Positions 19,766 through 31,155 of a stretch of 60,570 nt of DNA are shown here, in pieces (the stretch's first letter is position 1; each line of letters begins with the position of its first letter). Source of the stretch: Zarea fungicola (Eukaryota; Ascomycota; Sordariomycetes; Hypocreales; Cordycipitaceae); assembly GCA_900169235.1 (NCBI GenBank), contig FWCC01000076.1:1-60570 (forward strand), written 5' to 3'. A program made the position numbers and the translations under genes. The notes under the pieces are model-generated. The model saw nothing but the letters and a program-made list of their open reading frames with translations. It did not search any database and was not told the origin of the DNA.

Positions 19766-20359
19766 GTTGGTACAAGCTGGCGATGTGTGTAGAAATCTGG
19801 TGATGAAATCCGGTGGCAGGCAGCTAAAAGTTTGCCCCACTGTCACGGTTGCTGCTTTGGGTCAGCTCTGGCCGTGTAAGCGGCGCAGAGAACAGTAACA
19901 AATATGCTCACCCGGCCACTGGAAACATAGTAGGATTAATTTCCTAGACTTCATTGTGTATATGGTGAATGATGGCACTATACTGATTTATAGGTGTTTA
20001 CGGTTCCGATGGTTGCTGTAATATCCATTGCAACAGATGACCACCGAATATGTCTTCATTGGCTGCGTACAATCTGTTACTCGTTTGATCACGGAAATTG
20101 CGCGGATATGAAAATGAAGCCATGATTGATAATAGCGCTCGTCTCGACCGCAAAAACACCACATCAATTGAGGCTCGATAGTTGGGGAACTTGAGGCCGG
20201 CCACTGCTCAGCAAGTCAGGCTCCCCCAAACCGGACCACGGTTTCTGTAATGATCGAATCCATCCTCTTTGCGCAGCCACCACGTTAGCTTGTGACCTAA
20301 CTCTCTCCCCAGAGCAGCTTGCTAAGTGTAACGATGGCTTAACGAGCAAATCACAGCTA
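19766..20359. other. cwf19 upstream region, holds repeat copy C
   Basis: The probable promoter of cwf19, then a diverged repeat (19994-20149) and the insertion site of the tandem LTRs. No gene. Confidence 0.5.
19994..20149 (+). repeat. diverged repeat, copy C
   Basis: It matches 20992-21172 at roughly 70-75% at the two ends (GTGTT.ACGGTT and ATGATT.AT.A...CTCGAC). Read on the minus strand both copies give a related peptide (S-V-V then C-x-N-x-x-Y), so they may be remains of one gene or transposon. Confidence 0.45.
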
Positions 20360-20573
20360 TGTAACGCATAGCGCTGCTGTGAGGCTTGATGACTAAGCCA
20401 CAGCCAGCCCTCGCATTACAAGAAAGGGCCACGATACGGGCTCGATAGAGGTACGAGGCTTTTTGGCCTCAAGCTTAGTTATTACTGCTACCAGCATAAC
20501 GATATTGTACGCTCAGATAATTGACCACTCTCTTGTTCCACTTTTGCCGGGCTTCTAAGTAAATATTGTTACA
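20360..20573 (+). mobile_element. LTR-like element, tandem copy 1
   Basis: 214 bp, beginning TGTAACGCATAG and ending ATTGTTACA, so the termini form the 6-bp inverted repeat TGTAAC/GTTACA within TG...CA ends. It is preceded by AGCTA (20355-20359) and followed by AGCT (20574-20577). Confidence 0.75.
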
Positions 20574-20577
20574 AGCT

Positions 20578-20791
20578 TGTAACGCATAGCGCTGCTGTGA
20601 GGCTTGATGACTAAGCCACAGCCAGCCCTCGCATTACAAGAAAGGGCCACGATACGGGTCCGATAGAGGTACGAGGCTTTTTGGCCTTAAGCTTAGTTAT
20701 TACTGCTACCAGCATAACGATATTGTACGCTCAGATAATTGATCGCTCTCTTGTTCCACTTTTGCCGGGCTTCTAAGTAAATATTGTTACA
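20578..20791 (+). mobile_element. LTR-like element, tandem copy 2
   Basis: 214 bp, about 98% identical to 20360-20573 (five differences seen, four of them at two doublets). It is followed directly by AGCTA (20792-20796), the same 5-mer that precedes copy 1. The repeat period is 218 bp. Confidence 0.75.
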
Positions 20792-20796
20792 AGCTA

Positions 20797-21462
20797 GGGT
20801 ATGCTCTAGGGTAGGCTAGGTTACGTTGTACGATATCTTGCGGAAGTATCGTTAAGAGTAGAACTCTCAATAAAATACTACTGCTTAGATTGGTCAATAT
20901 ACATATAAACTGTATGGGAAAATAGCGAGATGATTTTTTTAATCCTCTTGTGCCTCGAGTGAGTGATTTGCCGCGGTATGGCGGTTTATGTGTGTTGACG
21001 GTTCTGAGGGTTGCCGTACCATCTGTTGCGGCAGAGTACAACCGAGTACATCTCTTACTGGTTGTATCCCTTTTTCACTTGCTTGGAGACTCAAATAGTT
21101 GGACTTGGTGGTTGAAAAATAGCACTGAAAACTCATGTGAGGCTATGATTAATGATAACAGTCTTCTCGACTTAGCTCAGCCGTTCAGGCAACCAAGTCT
21201 GAGCTGAACAACTCTCGACTATCAGACCGCTACGGACACAACACTACTGTAATATACCTTGCCTTGCGTAATGGGAAATAAATGCCATATAACGCTCTGT
21301 CTGCTATTTATTACATTGGTCGATCGAGGTACGCATCCAAAAGAGTCACTGGCTTTATTTTGAGATGGCTTTCCAAGAAAATCTCGATGTAATGACTAAT
21401 GGTGCCGAGTAGAATCAGATTTCCTTGGCCTGTACACTATTTATGTATGGCTATATTGCCTC
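20797..21462. other. intergenic, holds repeat copy D
   Basis: Contains the repeat at 20992-21172; otherwise nothing recognised. Confidence 0.5.
20992..21172 (+). repeat. diverged repeat, copy D
   Basis: Partner of 19994-20149, about 1 kb away in the same orientation, with the tandem LTRs lying between the two. Confidence 0.45.
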
Positions 21463-21943
21463 TCAACTATTCCGGCTGCAGCTGCAGTGACCCTGAGCCT
21501 CACATATAACTTCCATGTTTGTCAGTGACGCAAGGGTACACTCTGGGAGATGAGTATTTCTGCCCTCGCATGTTAGTGCACCAAAGGCACTACAGCGGCA
21601 ACATTTCTCACACGCCTTAGTTGTGACATCGGTAGGAAAGTCACGAAAGTTTTTACAGTCGAGCACGTATCTTGGTCTCCGTCTAGAGGAGCAATCAGAT
21701 GCCATCTGGACTGGGGAGGGGAGTCCTCCGTACTGTTGATTTGGAATCAGTCACTATGTGTTTTGTAGAGAATTGTAAGTGCCGTACAAATATTGTTTGG
21801 GCGCTGGAGCGCTTGGATATATCGTTTCGTCGCTCATTCAATAGCCCGTCTTGCTGAGCAGGCACACTGGGCTCTGCTGACGGCACGGCTGCAGCAATCG
21901 TGAATATGCTGAGACAAGCAATTTTTAGCTCATTAAAGTACAT
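21463..21943 (-). CDS. secreted cysteine-rich protein with Kex2-type site, two exons
   Basis: Exon 1 is 21788-21943 and exon 2 is 21463-21705; the 82-nt intron (GTACGG...CCAG, phase 0) joins a signal-peptide exon to a Cys-rich exon, giving 132 residues. Residues 1-24 are a signal peptide (MYFNELKIACLSIFTIAAAV...). A pro-region follows with an RR and a KR dibasic pair (residues about 38-46), the latter a likely Kex2 cleavage site just before exon 2. Exon 2 holds eleven Cys in about 80 residues, including CCRC and CSC clusters. It is effector-like or peptide-toxin-like in build only; no family is recognised. The odd Cys number suggests one free Cys or a slightly different splice. Confidence 0.6.
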
Positions 21944-22638
21944 AATTGCAGAGCTATCGAGAATGGAGAATAGGGATAGGAGAAGAAATAAGTGCGGTCG
22001 CTGAGTGGCAAAGGGGGAGTTATATATACTTGGCTTTGCTTGCTCTAGTAGAGCGCGGTGGCAAGGATCAATAATCTCATCCCATTACCTACCTATAAAG
22101 GTGTTCTTTTTTCTTGCCAAGCCAATTTATTGGCTTGTGAATCCTTGCCGAGACAACACAATGCATCCGTTCTATCATTACAGGACCCAAAGCGTCCGTG
22201 AAAAGCTGGCAAGAGAAGTATGCTGACGTGAGAGGGAGTTTAAAACAGGGTATTCGTAACTAGTAAGGATATACACAGTGGACTACTACACGGTATTTCA
22301 AGCAATGGTAATATCAAGCATTGATAGCGAAGCTATCTAGCCCATTCTAGCAGCTTGCCACGAAATATAAGTTCAAGTCAGACCTCAATCTAGCAAGTCT
22401 TCTCACGTCATATTTTAGGCTTTAAACCATCAATCAGCATTAGTTTAGATTCTTGATTGGTCCACTAGTACTTTGGCAGTATAGGGCTAGACTGTGGGCG
22501 ATTTTGCAAAGGCAATTGCAAGCTGATATAAAATCTCTAAAGGAACCATACCAACGTAGAACTTCTCATCCTTACTCACCGGCTTTGTCGTTGTAACCAA
22601 CAACATCACTTTACCATCAAATTCACTCAATCAAAAGA
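21944..22638. other. divergent spacer between two secreted-protein genes
   Basis: 695 bp separate two divergently transcribed secreted-protein genes. No gene is seen; it must hold both promoters. Confidence 0.5.
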
Positions 22639-23211
22639 ATGCGCATCTCTCTATTTCTCTTCTTTATGCCATTATTGGCCCACGCCGATATCTCGCTGCC
22701 TGATAATGCCATTGAAGGGTTCGCGCTGCACCTGGTAGATGAGGCTGGTAACACTACCTATGTTCACCAGTCAGAGTTCGACAAGCATGGCATATCTACA
22801 GCGGTGGAGGACACCGACCCCACTGAGACCGAGTCTGTCTCAAGGCGAGCTCTCCCACCAGGAGATTCAATCACCTGCGAGGGGGAAAAACCATTCGACA
22901 TTGGGGATCTACATCACGGCTTGATCAAGTTGATGGAATACCTCAGCTGTGGCTACACAATCATCACGAACCCAAGCGCCAAGTACAAATATGTCGTGAT
23001 CAGCCACTACGAAGGCTCCTCAGTTATCTACATTTGTAACTATAGTGAAAAGTACCGGACAATTAAAGGGCCGCAATTAGTTGCCTTTTTAGGGCATGTG
23101 TTTGATTACTGCGGCCAGCGGAACATTGCAGGGTGGTACAAAGAGACGGTGTACAATATGGCCTGGGGGTATACAAACAGCAGGAACAGCTTCTGTGGAC
23201 CGGCTCAATAA
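22639..23211 (+). CDS. putative secreted protein (190 aa)
   Basis: A single-exon gene. Signal peptide residues 1-16 (MRISLFLFFMPLLAHA). A pro-like acidic region ends in a dibasic RR at about residues 69-70, then a folded-looking domain with five Cys (at ITC, SCG, ICN, YCG and FCG) and many Tyr/Trp follows. The end (YICNYS...AGWY...NSFCGP) is reminiscent of small secreted proteins annotated only as hypothetical in hypocrealean fungi. A polypyrimidine-rich leader and CAATC context precede the ATG. Host interaction would be inference. Confidence 0.7.
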   Translation: MRISLFLFFMPLLAHADISLPDNAIEGFALHLVDEAGNTTYVHQSEFDKHGISTAVEDTDPTETESVSRRALPPGDSITCEGEKPFDIGDLHHGLIKLMEYLSCGYTIITNPSAKYKYVVISHYEGSSVIYICNYSEKYRTIKGPQLVAFLGHVFDYCGQRNIAGWYKETVYNMAWGYTNSRNSFCGPAQ

Positions 23212-25571
23212 CTTATTAAATAGCCGAGCTGGTTTGCTAGAGGCAATTTAAAAGAATTAAGTGGACTGGCGCATGACGCAACTCATCACTCAGCATTGGT
23301 TGGCTCACAGAATATTCTGGCATTCCGTTGCACGGTGATTCTGCAGGTGTAACTTGATTCTCATTACTATCAAAGTGATGAAGCGCAATTCCTCTATGTA
23401 TACAGCAAAATAGTCGAAAAGAAGAAAATAGAGTAACTATCGTTGTCTTGATCAGTCACTCCAACAGACTGCTGTAAAGTATGACATTGGCATGTTGACG
23501 GGAAAATAAAACCAGCAACCATTTCAGTCCAAAGAAAAAGAAGCAAAAAAATTCACATTAAGGCTTTGCAATGCGTACATATATTAATATTTATACTGCC
23601 AAGTCTATAACGTTAGTGAATTCAGGCCCTGCCCTGTGCTTCCCTCCTTTGACCCTCGAGAGGCTGAGGATGCTGGGACTGCAAAACTCTGGATGGGCAT
23701 AGACTTTATGTGAAACAGCTTGTGTGTGACTTTCCTCTTCAGATATGACTGAGGCTGGCTATTCTCCTTTTCAACCATAAACTGTTCCTAGTCACTACAT
23801 TTCTGAATCGTTGCCATCTTGCATGCCCAGTCGGCTAGGGCCTGTTGAAAGTAGACTCAGTGGCAGTGTTGTGCTCAGTCAGGCATAGCCTTAACAACCA
23901 TACTAGTTATCCACTTCGACAGCAACTATGACGGAGCCAGTTCCGTCTTCTGGGTCTCTCCTTTCAGCTGCCAAATCCACTGTGTCTCATGTAAACCGTG
24001 TTTGCTCTTCCACTGACACAGTCAGGGGTCGGTGTGCCGTAGCGGGCCGGGGCAGGGTAAATGTTCACAATTTTGCTTGTAGATTACTAGCGCGAGGCTT
24101 TTTGATCATTTTGTACCGGTGAGCTAGGATTACTAGCTACCCACTCTCAAAGGCTGAAGATCGTGGCTTATAACTGGATCGGGTTTAGGCAAGGCTTAAT
24201 TCATCCAGGCAGGTAAATTTCACAACTTGTACCTGCCGCGACTGCAGTCAGCATGGAGAGCCTGGGGAGAACGCCAGCCGAACAGATACCACGAAGCAGG
24301 GAAGTTGAAGTAGATCAACCAAGAAAAAAGTCGAGCCAATGAGGGTATAGAAAGTCGGAAGCAAGTATTGTGATCGCTGTCGCGTCGGAAGCTATTATGT
24401 GTACAGCAAGATTCGTTCCCCGTCTAATAGTGTCCACAAAACTTTAAGACTGTATTTCGTCAAAAGTATTAGCTTTGTTTATGAAAAATGTAAGCTTAAA
24501 AAAGGTAGCAATGGATCATTGCGTCTGATGGGTGGACAATACAACTCATGCATGATAGTGTGGAATGGCTTACAGTTGTAAGGACAGGGTTACTAGGTAA
24601 CCACTCGACCACAGAGCCCTAAAAAAATCAAGCAATCACCAGCCTTGGCCGGATCTCCTTAGCATCCAAGATGTACCTTCTAGGTACCTGACAATAATCC
24701 TATTCAAGGAGTTAAAGTGGCTTCATGTAAACCAGGCCTGATTGCACACTCTCGTTGCCCATTGAAAGAAAGACAACGAAGCGCCATCACTCTGCTAATC
24801 CGGATATCGATAGAGATATTTGCGGCAACTGCAGTAGATATCCGCCCAATAATGTAAGCACCATAAGACTTCTATTTGATGGCCCGTGAATAATTTCGCA
24901 CATTGACCACGACATCAATCAGGGCTGCTCTACCAGCCGGTCTATTCTTCTCGCTTTATTGCACAAAATAGGATAGATTTACTCTTATCCGCATCCCTGT
25001 TATTCCTGTGCCAATGTTGGACAGCTAACTGAAGTGGCGCAGTTGATAGACTCTAATACGGGATGCATTACCTCGGCCAACATCCGTTGATCGCTCGCCA
25101 AGCCCTCATGCCCACATCTGCTTTGCCAGGTTCCCAGAGCGCCTCTTTACAGGTGAAAAAGTACAAATACTATTTGCTTCATTTCTTCTTTTGGCTGACC
25201 TCAGCCTGGGGTGCAAATGACCGCAATCTCTGACGACAGTGGCGGTGGCGGTGACCAGTTCCCAACCAAGAGAAGTGTTTTGTTGTGTTTGCCAGAGCTC
25301 ATCCACTCACTGTGAATAGGATAAAATTTTAGCTTGAAAACTTACTGAGACACATATTATGTTTCCAAAAATAGACACCCTTGAAAGTTTCCACCAATGT
25401 CTTGATTTCATAGTAGCCAAATCGCCCTGCGACCAAGAATAAATACATTGCACTATCCATGTCATGCCGATTCGCAACTTTACGCCCAATCAGAAACTAT
25501 CACAGTTAAACTATAGCCTGAATAATATTGTTTGAATTTGGTTGATACTTACATTTCCGAAACTTGTCCAG
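23212..25571. other. intergenic, nothing recognised
   Basis: 2.36 kb with no supportable gene. A tRNA A-box-like stretch near 25034 has no matching B-box or stem structure. Confidence 0.5.
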
Positions 25572-26657
25572 ATGAAGTTAAACGACATTCTTACAGCAAC
25601 GTGTCTCGTGCCCCTGGTTGCTTCGCAATTGCTGGGAGGAGACACATACCAAACCAAAAACACGACAATTGACGTGAGTATTGGAAATGGATATTTTTCC
25701 AAGACAATTCATATGAGATTCAACCGTTGACATCCTTTAACAGCTCAATAAAGTTACGCTTTCTAATGAAGCTGACTGTGGCAAGGCGACTGGGGATTTT
25801 GATAACCTATATAAGGTATTGTAGGCCCTACCTGCCGTCTATTATATGTTAAACTTGATTTTTCAAATCAGTATTAAACTGCTCACTAATCACACATACA
25901 ATCTTAGGATTTTAAACTCTACGGTGTAACTATCGTCAACACGACTCAGACTGCCAACTGTCGCTCGCCCGTTGGCTCGACCCCTCTTCGCGGATTATCT
26001 GGAGACAATATTATTTATGGCGATAACAACTTTGCATTATTTGCTTTCAACTCCGTACGTCCATCTCCAAACACTCTCTTCTCTGGTCCGACCGCCTTTG
26101 ATGTGTCCTTTGATGTCGATTCCCTCAAGTATGGCGACAACTCCGGCATCTCGCTTCAATTGGTGTGGAACTTTCGGACAGTATACGTGGCAGATGAAAC
26201 CATCACATTCAATGCCAAGAGCAACGGCCAGCCTCCTTACAGAGTGAATGTAAATAAAACGGCCATCACTGCGGATTCGATAAGCGTGGAGGCATACATT
26301 TTGGATAATGGATCGATTAGCTCGCCAAATCTCAAACTCGGCATCTTCAATATCGACTTTGGGGTATTCGTGAAAGACGTTGATGAAAATAAAACGACCA
26401 GCTCTACACCCAGTTCTCGTCAGACAGCTACCTCTACAGCCTCTTCATCCTCCAGGCGCACATCTGCCTCCAGCACCCGTCCCATTACGTCTACTTCAGC
26501 CACAAGTACTACAGCTACGTCAACCGGTGCCAAATCAACTGCTGCTACGTCCACTGAGGTGGTGCCTGCCTCCAGTACTACGGCAAATGCTGGAGTTCGT
26601 CAGGCACCCAGCTTCAATGGCCCATTTGTGCTCGCTGCATTGTACATATTTTGGTGA
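25572..26657 (+). CDS. Ser/Thr-rich, probably GPI-anchored surface protein
   Basis: Three exons, 25572-25673, 25744-25815 and 25908-26657 (introns 70 and 92 nt with GTGAGT and GTATTG donors), give 307 residues. Residues 1-18 are a signal peptide. The first ~225 mature residues look like a beta-rich extracellular domain with two Cys (EADC, TANC) and several N-glycosylation sequons (NTT, NKT). A Ser/Thr-rich stalk of about 60 residues follows, and the protein ends in a short hydrophobic tail (FVLAALYIFW) typical of a GPI-anchoring signal. This is the build of fungal cell-wall or plasma-membrane proteins. The N-terminal domain is not identified. Confidence 0.75.
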
Positions 26658-27043
26658 GGAGGAGGGAACGCAAGGGCGGCCGTCGGGCTCTCTATCCACA
26701 TTCTATGTCACATACATACTTCTCAGCTTAGATGGAGAAAATATACGTCAGGTGTCTCGACGCTCCTTCAGCTATGACTTGCTAGGATTCAAGTCCAACT
26801 GGAGCCTTTTAGGGACAACAAGCCTTTTGCCCTTGAGTGGGAATATAGGTGGCAGGGTCGCTATCAGTCCGTTCCCCACTGTCAATTTATGCAGCCAGAA
26901 GTAGTAAAGTCATAGTTGATTGTCTATCTAGTCAGGACCGAGAGCACAGCTATTGATGAGCAGTCGGCCGCCAAAAGTGGCAGCCTACGACATGTGACAA
27001 ATGTACCTTACCGAGATAATACTAGATAGATACATGTATTGCC
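26658..27043. other. convergent 3' spacer
   Basis: 386 bp between two convergent genes; nothing recognised. Confidence 0.5.
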
Positions 27044-27448
27044 TTAACAACCATAGTATAAATGGGCCGAAAGGGTGCTGGTACTGGTACCAATGTTCAA
27101 GTTTGTGCAGCCGCGTGACGTAAATGCCTTGACTCCAGCTGGCTGCTGATGTCCTTGGCATGGAATACCGTCGTAGATGGTTGCAGCAGGACTTTTGGGA
27201 TCGCTAAGAGTACCCTTCTGTAAAGCGACGGATCTGACACCCGGAGGCAGCAAGTAACAGAGACCTCCACAACCAAAATCGGTTTCTGTTTGAACGGGGT
27301 CACAGTTACAGTCCTTGCAAGTGTAAGCGTAAAAGTACCGGTGATATGTGTCTCTTGCGGCGACATCGGCGATTGTAGTATCGCTTGGTAGCCCCTGGCA
27401 CACAGCAATAGCCATGCCGAGAATTGGTAGTGTTTTGGTGAAGAACAT
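27044..27448 (-). CDS. small secreted cysteine-rich protein (134 aa)
   Basis: A single-exon gene. Signal peptide residues 1-19 (MFFTKTLPILGMAIAVCQG), then a short pro-like stretch and a domain of about 100 residues with eight Cys, including a CKDCNC cluster and a C-terminal Cys as last residue. Size, signal and Cys content are effector-like, comparable with the proteins at 3510 and 21463 but without obvious sequence relation to them. Family unknown. Confidence 0.7.
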   Translation of the reverse strand: MFFTKTLPILGMAIAVCQGLPSDTTIADVAARDTYHRYFYAYTCKDCNCDPVQTETDFGCGGLCYLLPPGVRSVALQKGTLSDPKSPAATIYDGIPCQGHQQPAGVKAFTSRGCTNLNIGTSTSTLSAHLYYGC

Positions 27449-28996
27449 ACTTTGGTTGAGTGTAGTACTATTCTTGTGTTGCGGTTAGCTGCTGATGGTA
27501 TTGGCGGCAAGTGATAAGGGTAATTTGGGGTTTATAGGTAAGGAGTCGTAGTACAATCCACTTACATGGATATGAAATAGTGGTTAGATGTAGTTGTCAT
27601 TAATAAAGTATTTTGCAACAATAAGGTACGTAGGGTGACTATTTATACCTTGTGAGGGCATCTTGACTTTTACCACGGTCAAGGTCAAAGCCGAGCGCGC
27701 CTTTGAACATAGAATCTAGTATACTAATGTTTATTATGTCAGAATTTAGTTCAAGGATAGAATTGATGGCTTCCAAGAGTGGCTTCCGAGAGTGGCTTCC
27801 GCATCCGTAAGTAAAGTATGGAGTAGAAACACTACACTAGCAAGACAAACGAGATAACTCAGCTTCCCGTGACGAGCATGAAGCATGCTATTGTCATCAT
27901 GACCATTCATAGACAAATTAAATACAATCTGGTCCATTTCTCAATGTGCCATGTGGATCGAAGAATATCAAGACCTTTTGGCCTGGATAGTGGAGCGCGT
28001 CGACTCATTTCCTCTTCAATCGGGTTGGACAGAGCTTCGAAACTGTAAAGTATTAAACTATACCCTGACTTCCACCTTACAATATGAAAACTATTAAGGA
28101 TAGACTCTCATATACTGCAAGACACTAGGATCTGTTTCTGCTTGCTTTTTCGGGGACTACTTGTAAGCCAACGTAGCGACAAATGGGCTTATTCTCCCCC
28201 AGTTAGCTGAGCCGTAGCTGCATTGGAGAAGCCAAGAAGAATCAGATTGGCGGCCAGGTTCGGATGAGACTGTAAAAAGATTATGTAATTGTGGTTAGTG
28301 TTCCTGATTCTACTAACCGGCTGCCATGTGGCCCCATTCCACCAGGTTTCGATTGCTGGAAATGGTCATTGCCCAGGATCCGTACCTGCAATTCCAATTG
28401 GTTACCAAGTTAGAGAAACGATGAAGCCACCCCCCACAGATGATGCAGTCGTGATGCGCAGGAATTATTTTTTTCTAGCGAACGCTGCCGGTAATTAGGA
28501 TTGAACGGTGGACATGTTTGATTGTAAGCCGGTAAATGACCAATACAAGGCGAATGCGGATATCTTATTGGGCTACTATCTTTGTGATTGTAGTAACGCA
28601 CGGAGATTTTAGACATTACGGCTCGTCCGGATCAAAGCCGCACAGACACCAAATAACTATACACAACTAACTTAGCGTCATCATTCTCCGTAACGTATGG
28701 GGGCGATACTCCTTGGTGGTCCAGGTACCATCGCCATCACCGAGTCTGTTACCATTCCCATCCATGTTCGCCTAATCAATTATACTGCCTTTCATTGTTC
28801 GACTCACTCTGCAGATCTTCATCACACTTAATTGTCGTCCGCAACATTCCGTTGCTGAACTTGGTATTGTGCCAGCTCTCTGGATAGGCCTGCGCTGACA
28901 TGAAACCCTACTACTATTCTAATTTGTAGCTAAATATAGAACGAATATACTGTGTTGGGGCGAACAAACGACCGCGTCCGAAGGCTTGAAAAAGGC
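27449..28996. other. intergenic, nothing recognised
   Basis: 1.5 kb with no supported gene. It includes a 13-bp period triplet (27768-27800). Confidence 0.5.
27768..27800 (+). repeat. short 13-bp tandem repeat, three units
   Basis: GGCTTCC occurs three times at 13-base spacing, separated by AAGAGT and GAGAGT. Confidence 0.6.
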
Positions 28997-29182
28997 NNNN
29001 NNNNNNNNNNNNNNNNNNNNNNNNNNNNNNNNNNNNNNNNNNNNNNNNNNNNNNNNNNNNNNNNNNNNNNNNNNNNNNNNNNNNNNNNNNNNNNNNNNNN
29101 NNNNNNNNNNNNNNNNNNNNNNNNNNNNNNNNNNNNNNNNNNNNNNNNNNNNNNNNNNNNNNNNNNNNNNNNNNNNNNNNNN
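28997..29182. other. assembly gap (186 N)
   Basis: A run of 186 undetermined bases. Open frames spanning it are artefacts. The true gap size may differ from the N count. Confidence 0.99.
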
Positions 29183-30432
29183 CGGGCCTGTCCTCCGATT
29201 CAATACTACAATTATAATTTACTCTATAAACCAAATATTAATATATCTCTTAGTTCAAGGGAGGAAAAACCTGTAACGATGCGCCAATTTGTATTTCAGC
29301 TAAGAATGACTGTTTTGGTTTAATCCATCAAATGTTGCAATCTCAGAATGTGCGGGGTTTGATAAAACGAATGTCGGGCACTGCCAAGTAACATGTACCG
29401 AGCAAGGTGGAAAGGTTATTTTTCTTAGAGGCTGCTAGTTAGAGTCATAAAGCCCTAGCTAGGTTTTGCCTATCCTCAGGATTTCCCTAGTTTTAATGCA
29501 AATGCAGAGGCTTTTCTAGGACGCTGTAACGGGCTGAGCCTGGATAAGGCTCAGTCTATACTCTCGCCATGACCTCAGTGTAGCAATGGCTTAACGTGTA
29601 AGTCAGAGTTAGTGTTACAAACGTATCATTGTGATATAAGGAGGCCTCAGATTTTCTTAGTCAAAGAAATTAATCTGAGTCCGGATGCACCAGGATATGA
29701 AAGGCTTTTGCATTTATTGGTTTCGGTTGCATATACGCTGGCGTCATGAGGCTACAAAAATGCTCCTAACCAATCCACTCCTTGCCAGCTGCTTCTCATC
29801 CCACTATTATTAAACCTTTACAAGCCTAAGTGAATACTGCGAATGCGTCTGTAGGCTATGTATTGCGCTTCAATGACATGACTGCCACAATAGTTCTCTA
29901 CCTGCTTACTCTTACATTGGCAGGCCATGTCCGTAGCTAGTACGCACACAGCTGGCCTCAGTGCTTACCTTTGCTCTGAAAATAGCCCTGTGGCCGTCAC
30001 AACTAGACCAAGTTGTATACCGCGCTCCTCCGTTACGGCGACGTTTGCCTCTCTTTTGCTTCCAAGACCTGCCAACGGTTACACAGCAGCTGCAAAGTGA
30101 CGAATTCATTGTCACACAATCAGAAAACTGACGAGTGGCACCCACCAAGACACTCAATACAAAAGGTCTGTGCTACTTTGGGCTCACAATATATTACTCA
30201 GGTATTGGATGTAGCCCACACGTCGTGAAAACATCCTTGGATATTCCAGATTAAGCAGCCTCATCCGTATGACTTATTTATTGGACGGCATTTTCTGTCA
30301 ATATTGAAACTAAGGCTACATGCACCAGGTTAGAGCTCTTCGTCAGTCTCAAGTTTCACCATCGTTGCTCTTCTTCCCTTCACTTTTGCGTAGTCCGAGC
30401 TTCCAGTCGTGGCTCGATCGCCACTGTCGGTG
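29183..30432. other. intergenic, nothing recognised
   Basis: No gene. It contains a perfect 7-bp stem with a 7-base loop (29534-29554), and a segment near 29575-29610 that resembles the LTR insertion site at 20326-20358. Confidence 0.5.
29534..29554. repeat. perfect short hairpin
   Basis: CTGAGCC, a 7-base loop, then GGCTCAG. No gene is adjacent, so a terminator role is not supported. Confidence 0.4.
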
Positions 30433-31155
30433 ATGAATTCACAACAGCGCCCGCTGCAGAATAGCGGCTCTGCCATCTACTCACCGTTCCTACTGCGATA
30501 TATATACAACCTGTGGGTCCTCTGGATCTCCAACAGCTACTTCTGGCGCTGCCCTACCAAGTCAGTGCTGCTTCCGTTCTTCCGTTCATCCATGGGGCCA
30601 AGACACCTTGATCTTGGCGTCGGAACAGGGTACTACCCGACAGCCAGCATCAAAGATGGTGCGCAGTGCACCGAACTTACGCTCCTGGACCTGAACCCCA
30701 ACTCCCTTCAAGCTGCAGAGCGTCGAGTTCTGGCGGCCGCAGGGCACGACAAAGTGCGGGTTAGGACAGTGCAGGCTTCAGCGACAGTGACACTTCCCTT
30801 TGGCTCTGGCGAGAAGTTTGACTCTTTCAGCATGTTCTATCTCCTGCACTGTCTCCCTGGGCCACCTGAAGACAAAACAAGGGTGTTTGACGTCGTTCGG
30901 GCTCATGTTGCGGCGGACGGTGTTGTCGTAGGCGCCACCATTTTGGGCGAGGATGTGTCAATCAACTGGTTCGCCCGGAGGCTGATGAAAACCTACAACG
31001 GCGACGCAAAAATATTTGATAATTGGAAAGATAGTCAGAATATCTTCCATGATGGTCTGCGTCGAAATTTTGAGGATGTGGACTCGTGGGTCATTGGACA
31101 AGTTATGCTGTTTCGGGCACGAAAGCCTCGCCAGGTCCGCTTGAGCTCATGTTAA
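30433..31155 (+). CDS. class I SAM-dependent methyltransferase
   Basis: 240 residues. The ATG at 30433 (MNSQQRP) is chosen because the frame upstream has only a GTG. Residues about 58-69 carry motif I (HLDLGVGTGYYP), the SAM-binding glycine loop; LTLLDLNPNSL a little later is the acidic post-motif that contacts the SAM ribose. The N-terminus (YSPFLLRYIYNLWVL...RCP) matches a family of fungal small-molecule methyltransferases, many of unknown substrate. No polyketide synthase or other metabolite gene is adjacent, so no pathway is assigned. It is convergent with the permease gene 269 bp downstream. Confidence 0.75.
   Translation: MNSQQRPLQNSGSAIYSPFLLRYIYNLWVLWISNSYFWRCPTKSVLLPFFRSSMGPRHLDLGVGTGYYPTASIKDGAQCTELTLLDLNPNSLQAAERRVLAAAGHDKVRVRTVQASATVTLPFGSGEKFDSFSMFYLLHCLPGPPEDKTRVFDVVRAHVAADGVVVGATILGEDVSINWFARRLMKTYNGDAKIFDNWKDSQNIFHDGLRRNFEDVDSWVIGQVMLFRARKPRQVRLSSC

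Noticed and set aside
25030..25060. tRNA A-box-like GTGGCGCAGTTGATAG stretch
   Set aside because: No acceptor stem pairing and no B-box at a suitable distance.
28914..29323. Open frames across the N run
   Set aside because: Created by undetermined bases.
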